From contig VBAF01000094.1 in NCBI GenBank assembly GCA_005884705.1, positions 1-6,688 of the forward strand: 6,688 bases of DNA, in the 5' to 3' direction. Origin of the DNA: Alphaproteobacteria bacterium. GTDB lineage: Bacteria; Pseudomonadota; Alphaproteobacteria; Reyranellales; Reyranellaceae. Numbering within the stretch: the first letter of the stretch is position 1; the number at the start of each line of letters is the position of its first letter. The notes under the pieces are model-generated. The model worked only from the letters and a program-made list of their open reading frames with translations, was not told where the DNA came from and made no database searches. Positions 5,959 through 6,688 of the stretch are shown here, piece by piece. Position numbers and translations under genes: made by a program.

Positions 5959-5964
5959 GCTCCC

Positions 5965-6688
5965 ATGAACTTGATCGCGCAAACCCTGGCCGACGGGCTG
6001 GTGCTGGGCGGCATCTACGCCCTCGCCGCGGTCGGCTTCTCGCTGATCTTCGGTGTGCTGCACGTGATCAACCTCAGCCACGGCATCCTGGTGCTGATGG
6101 GCGCCTACCTGGCCCTGCTCTTCTCCGAGGCGCTGCACATCGATCCGCTGCTCTGCATCCCGCCGGTGATGGCGGTGCTGTTCTGTGTCGGCTACTGCTA
6201 TCAGCGCTATCTGATCCAGCACGCCGTCGACCGCGCCTCGGTCAACTCCATGCTGCTGACCTTCGGCGTCGCGCTGATGCTGCAGAACGTCATGATCTGG
6301 CTGTTCTCGCCGGATATGAAGAACATCACGCCGTCCTACGCCTTCACCTCCTTCAAGCTCGGCCCGGTGAGCTTCGATGCCGTCCGCGTGAGCGCCCTGC
6401 TGGCGAGCCTTGTGCTGCTGTCGCTGCTCGCCGCCTTCCTGCGCTTCTCGCCGATGGGCCGCGTCATCCGCGCCACCGCGCAGCAAACGCTGGCGGCGCG
6501 GCTCTGCGGCGTGAACGTGCGCCACGTCTATGGTCTCACCTTCGCCGTCTCGGCGGCCTTCGCGGGCGCCGCCGGCATCGTGATCGGCATCATCCTGCCC
6601 TTCTCGCCCAACGACGAGGGCACCTGGACACTCAACGCCTTCGTGGTCGTCGTGCTGGGCGGCGTCGGCAGCCCGGCCGGCGCGCTGA
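5965..6688 (+). CDS. livH: LivH-type branched-chain amino acid ABC transporter permease (3' truncated)
   Basis: This inner-membrane subunit of a Liv/HAAT ABC importer forms the translocation path with a LivM partner. It is open to the window end, giving 241 codons; the family is usually about 290 aa, so about 50 residues are missing. The N-terminal signature LADGLVLGGIYALAAVGFSLIFG (8-30) with INLSHG (35-40) and GAY is diagnostic. Further hydrophobic segments follow, then the cytoplasmic coupling loop GRVIRATAQQTLAARLCGVN starting at residue 165, then the segment VVVVLGGVGSPAGAL at the window edge. No clear Shine-Dalgarno precedes the ATG; the nearest purine-rich bases (AGTGG) are inside the 3' arm of a hairpin. 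It lies 94 bp after its binding protein gene. LivM, LivG and LivF would be expected beyond the window. Confidence 0.93.
   Translation, partial: MNLIAQTLADGLVLGGIYALAAVGFSLIFGVLHVINLSHGILVLMGAYLALLFSEALHIDPLLCIPPVMAVLFCVGYCYQRYLIQHAVDRASVNSMLLTFGVALMLQNVMIWLFSPDMKNITPSYAFTSFKLGPVSFDAVRVSALLASLVLLSLLAAFLRFSPMGRVIRATAQQTLAARLCGVNVRHVYGLTFAVSAAFAGAAGIVIGIILPFSPNDEGTWTLNAFVVVVLGGVGSPAGAL

Noticed and set aside
5902..6525. 207-codon - strand frame over the permease gene
   Set aside because: Its composition (His/Gln/Glu/Arg repeats) is the expected complement of membrane-protein codons; the + strand has the LivH signatures.
1..6688. CRISPR array, tRNA, rRNA, integrase, transposase or defence genes
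   Set aside because: No direct repeat-spacer pattern, no RNA gene signature and no such protein in any frame.

Overview
The window is GC-rich DNA with tightly packed genes, strong purine-rich ribosome binding sites, DctP-type (TRAP) and Liv-type (ABC) substrate-binding proteins with twin-arginine-like leaders, and a RIME-like palindromic repeat. Together these suggest a free-living, metabolically versatile alphaproteobacterium (Rhizobiales/Rhodospirillales/Reyranella-like). This placement is inference from style; there is no marker gene.

Left part (1-1607): the 3' end of a probable MarR-type regulator (1-138, +), an aldose-1-epimerase-family protein (159-1031, +), a 57-aa hypothetical protein (1102-1275, +), and a 96-aa exported hypothetical protein on the opposite strand (1272-1562, -). 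The last two converge and share one CTAG as both stop codons.

Middle (1608-3689): a 130-bp element made of two near-perfect hairpins with short terminal inverted repeats lies at the 3' end of an orphan TRAP-transporter binding protein (1733-2824, -) and supplies its stop codon. Upstream of that gene, in the same transcription unit, is a BdhA-like short-chain dehydrogenase (2857-3638, -). As read it is broken by one frameshift near 3455, and the residues known to hold hydroxybutyrate in its relatives are replaced.

Right part (3690-6688): divergently, from only 51 bp of shared upstream DNA, run a beta-hydroxyacid dehydrogenase (3690-4577, +), a Liv-type ABC binding protein (4641-5870, +), an intercistronic region with two hairpins, and a LivH-type permease cut by the window end (5965-6688, +).

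Taken together, 1733-6688 looks like a catabolic island for organic or hydroxy acids: two periplasmic binding proteins to capture substrates (one TRAP, one ABC) and two oxidoreductases of families that act on hydroxy acids. The substrate cannot be named from sequence. I see no mobile genes, CRISPR, tRNA, rRNA or defence system. The most notable features are the palindromic element, the frameshift and altered pocket of the dehydrogenase, and the multi-arm hairpin region before the permease.
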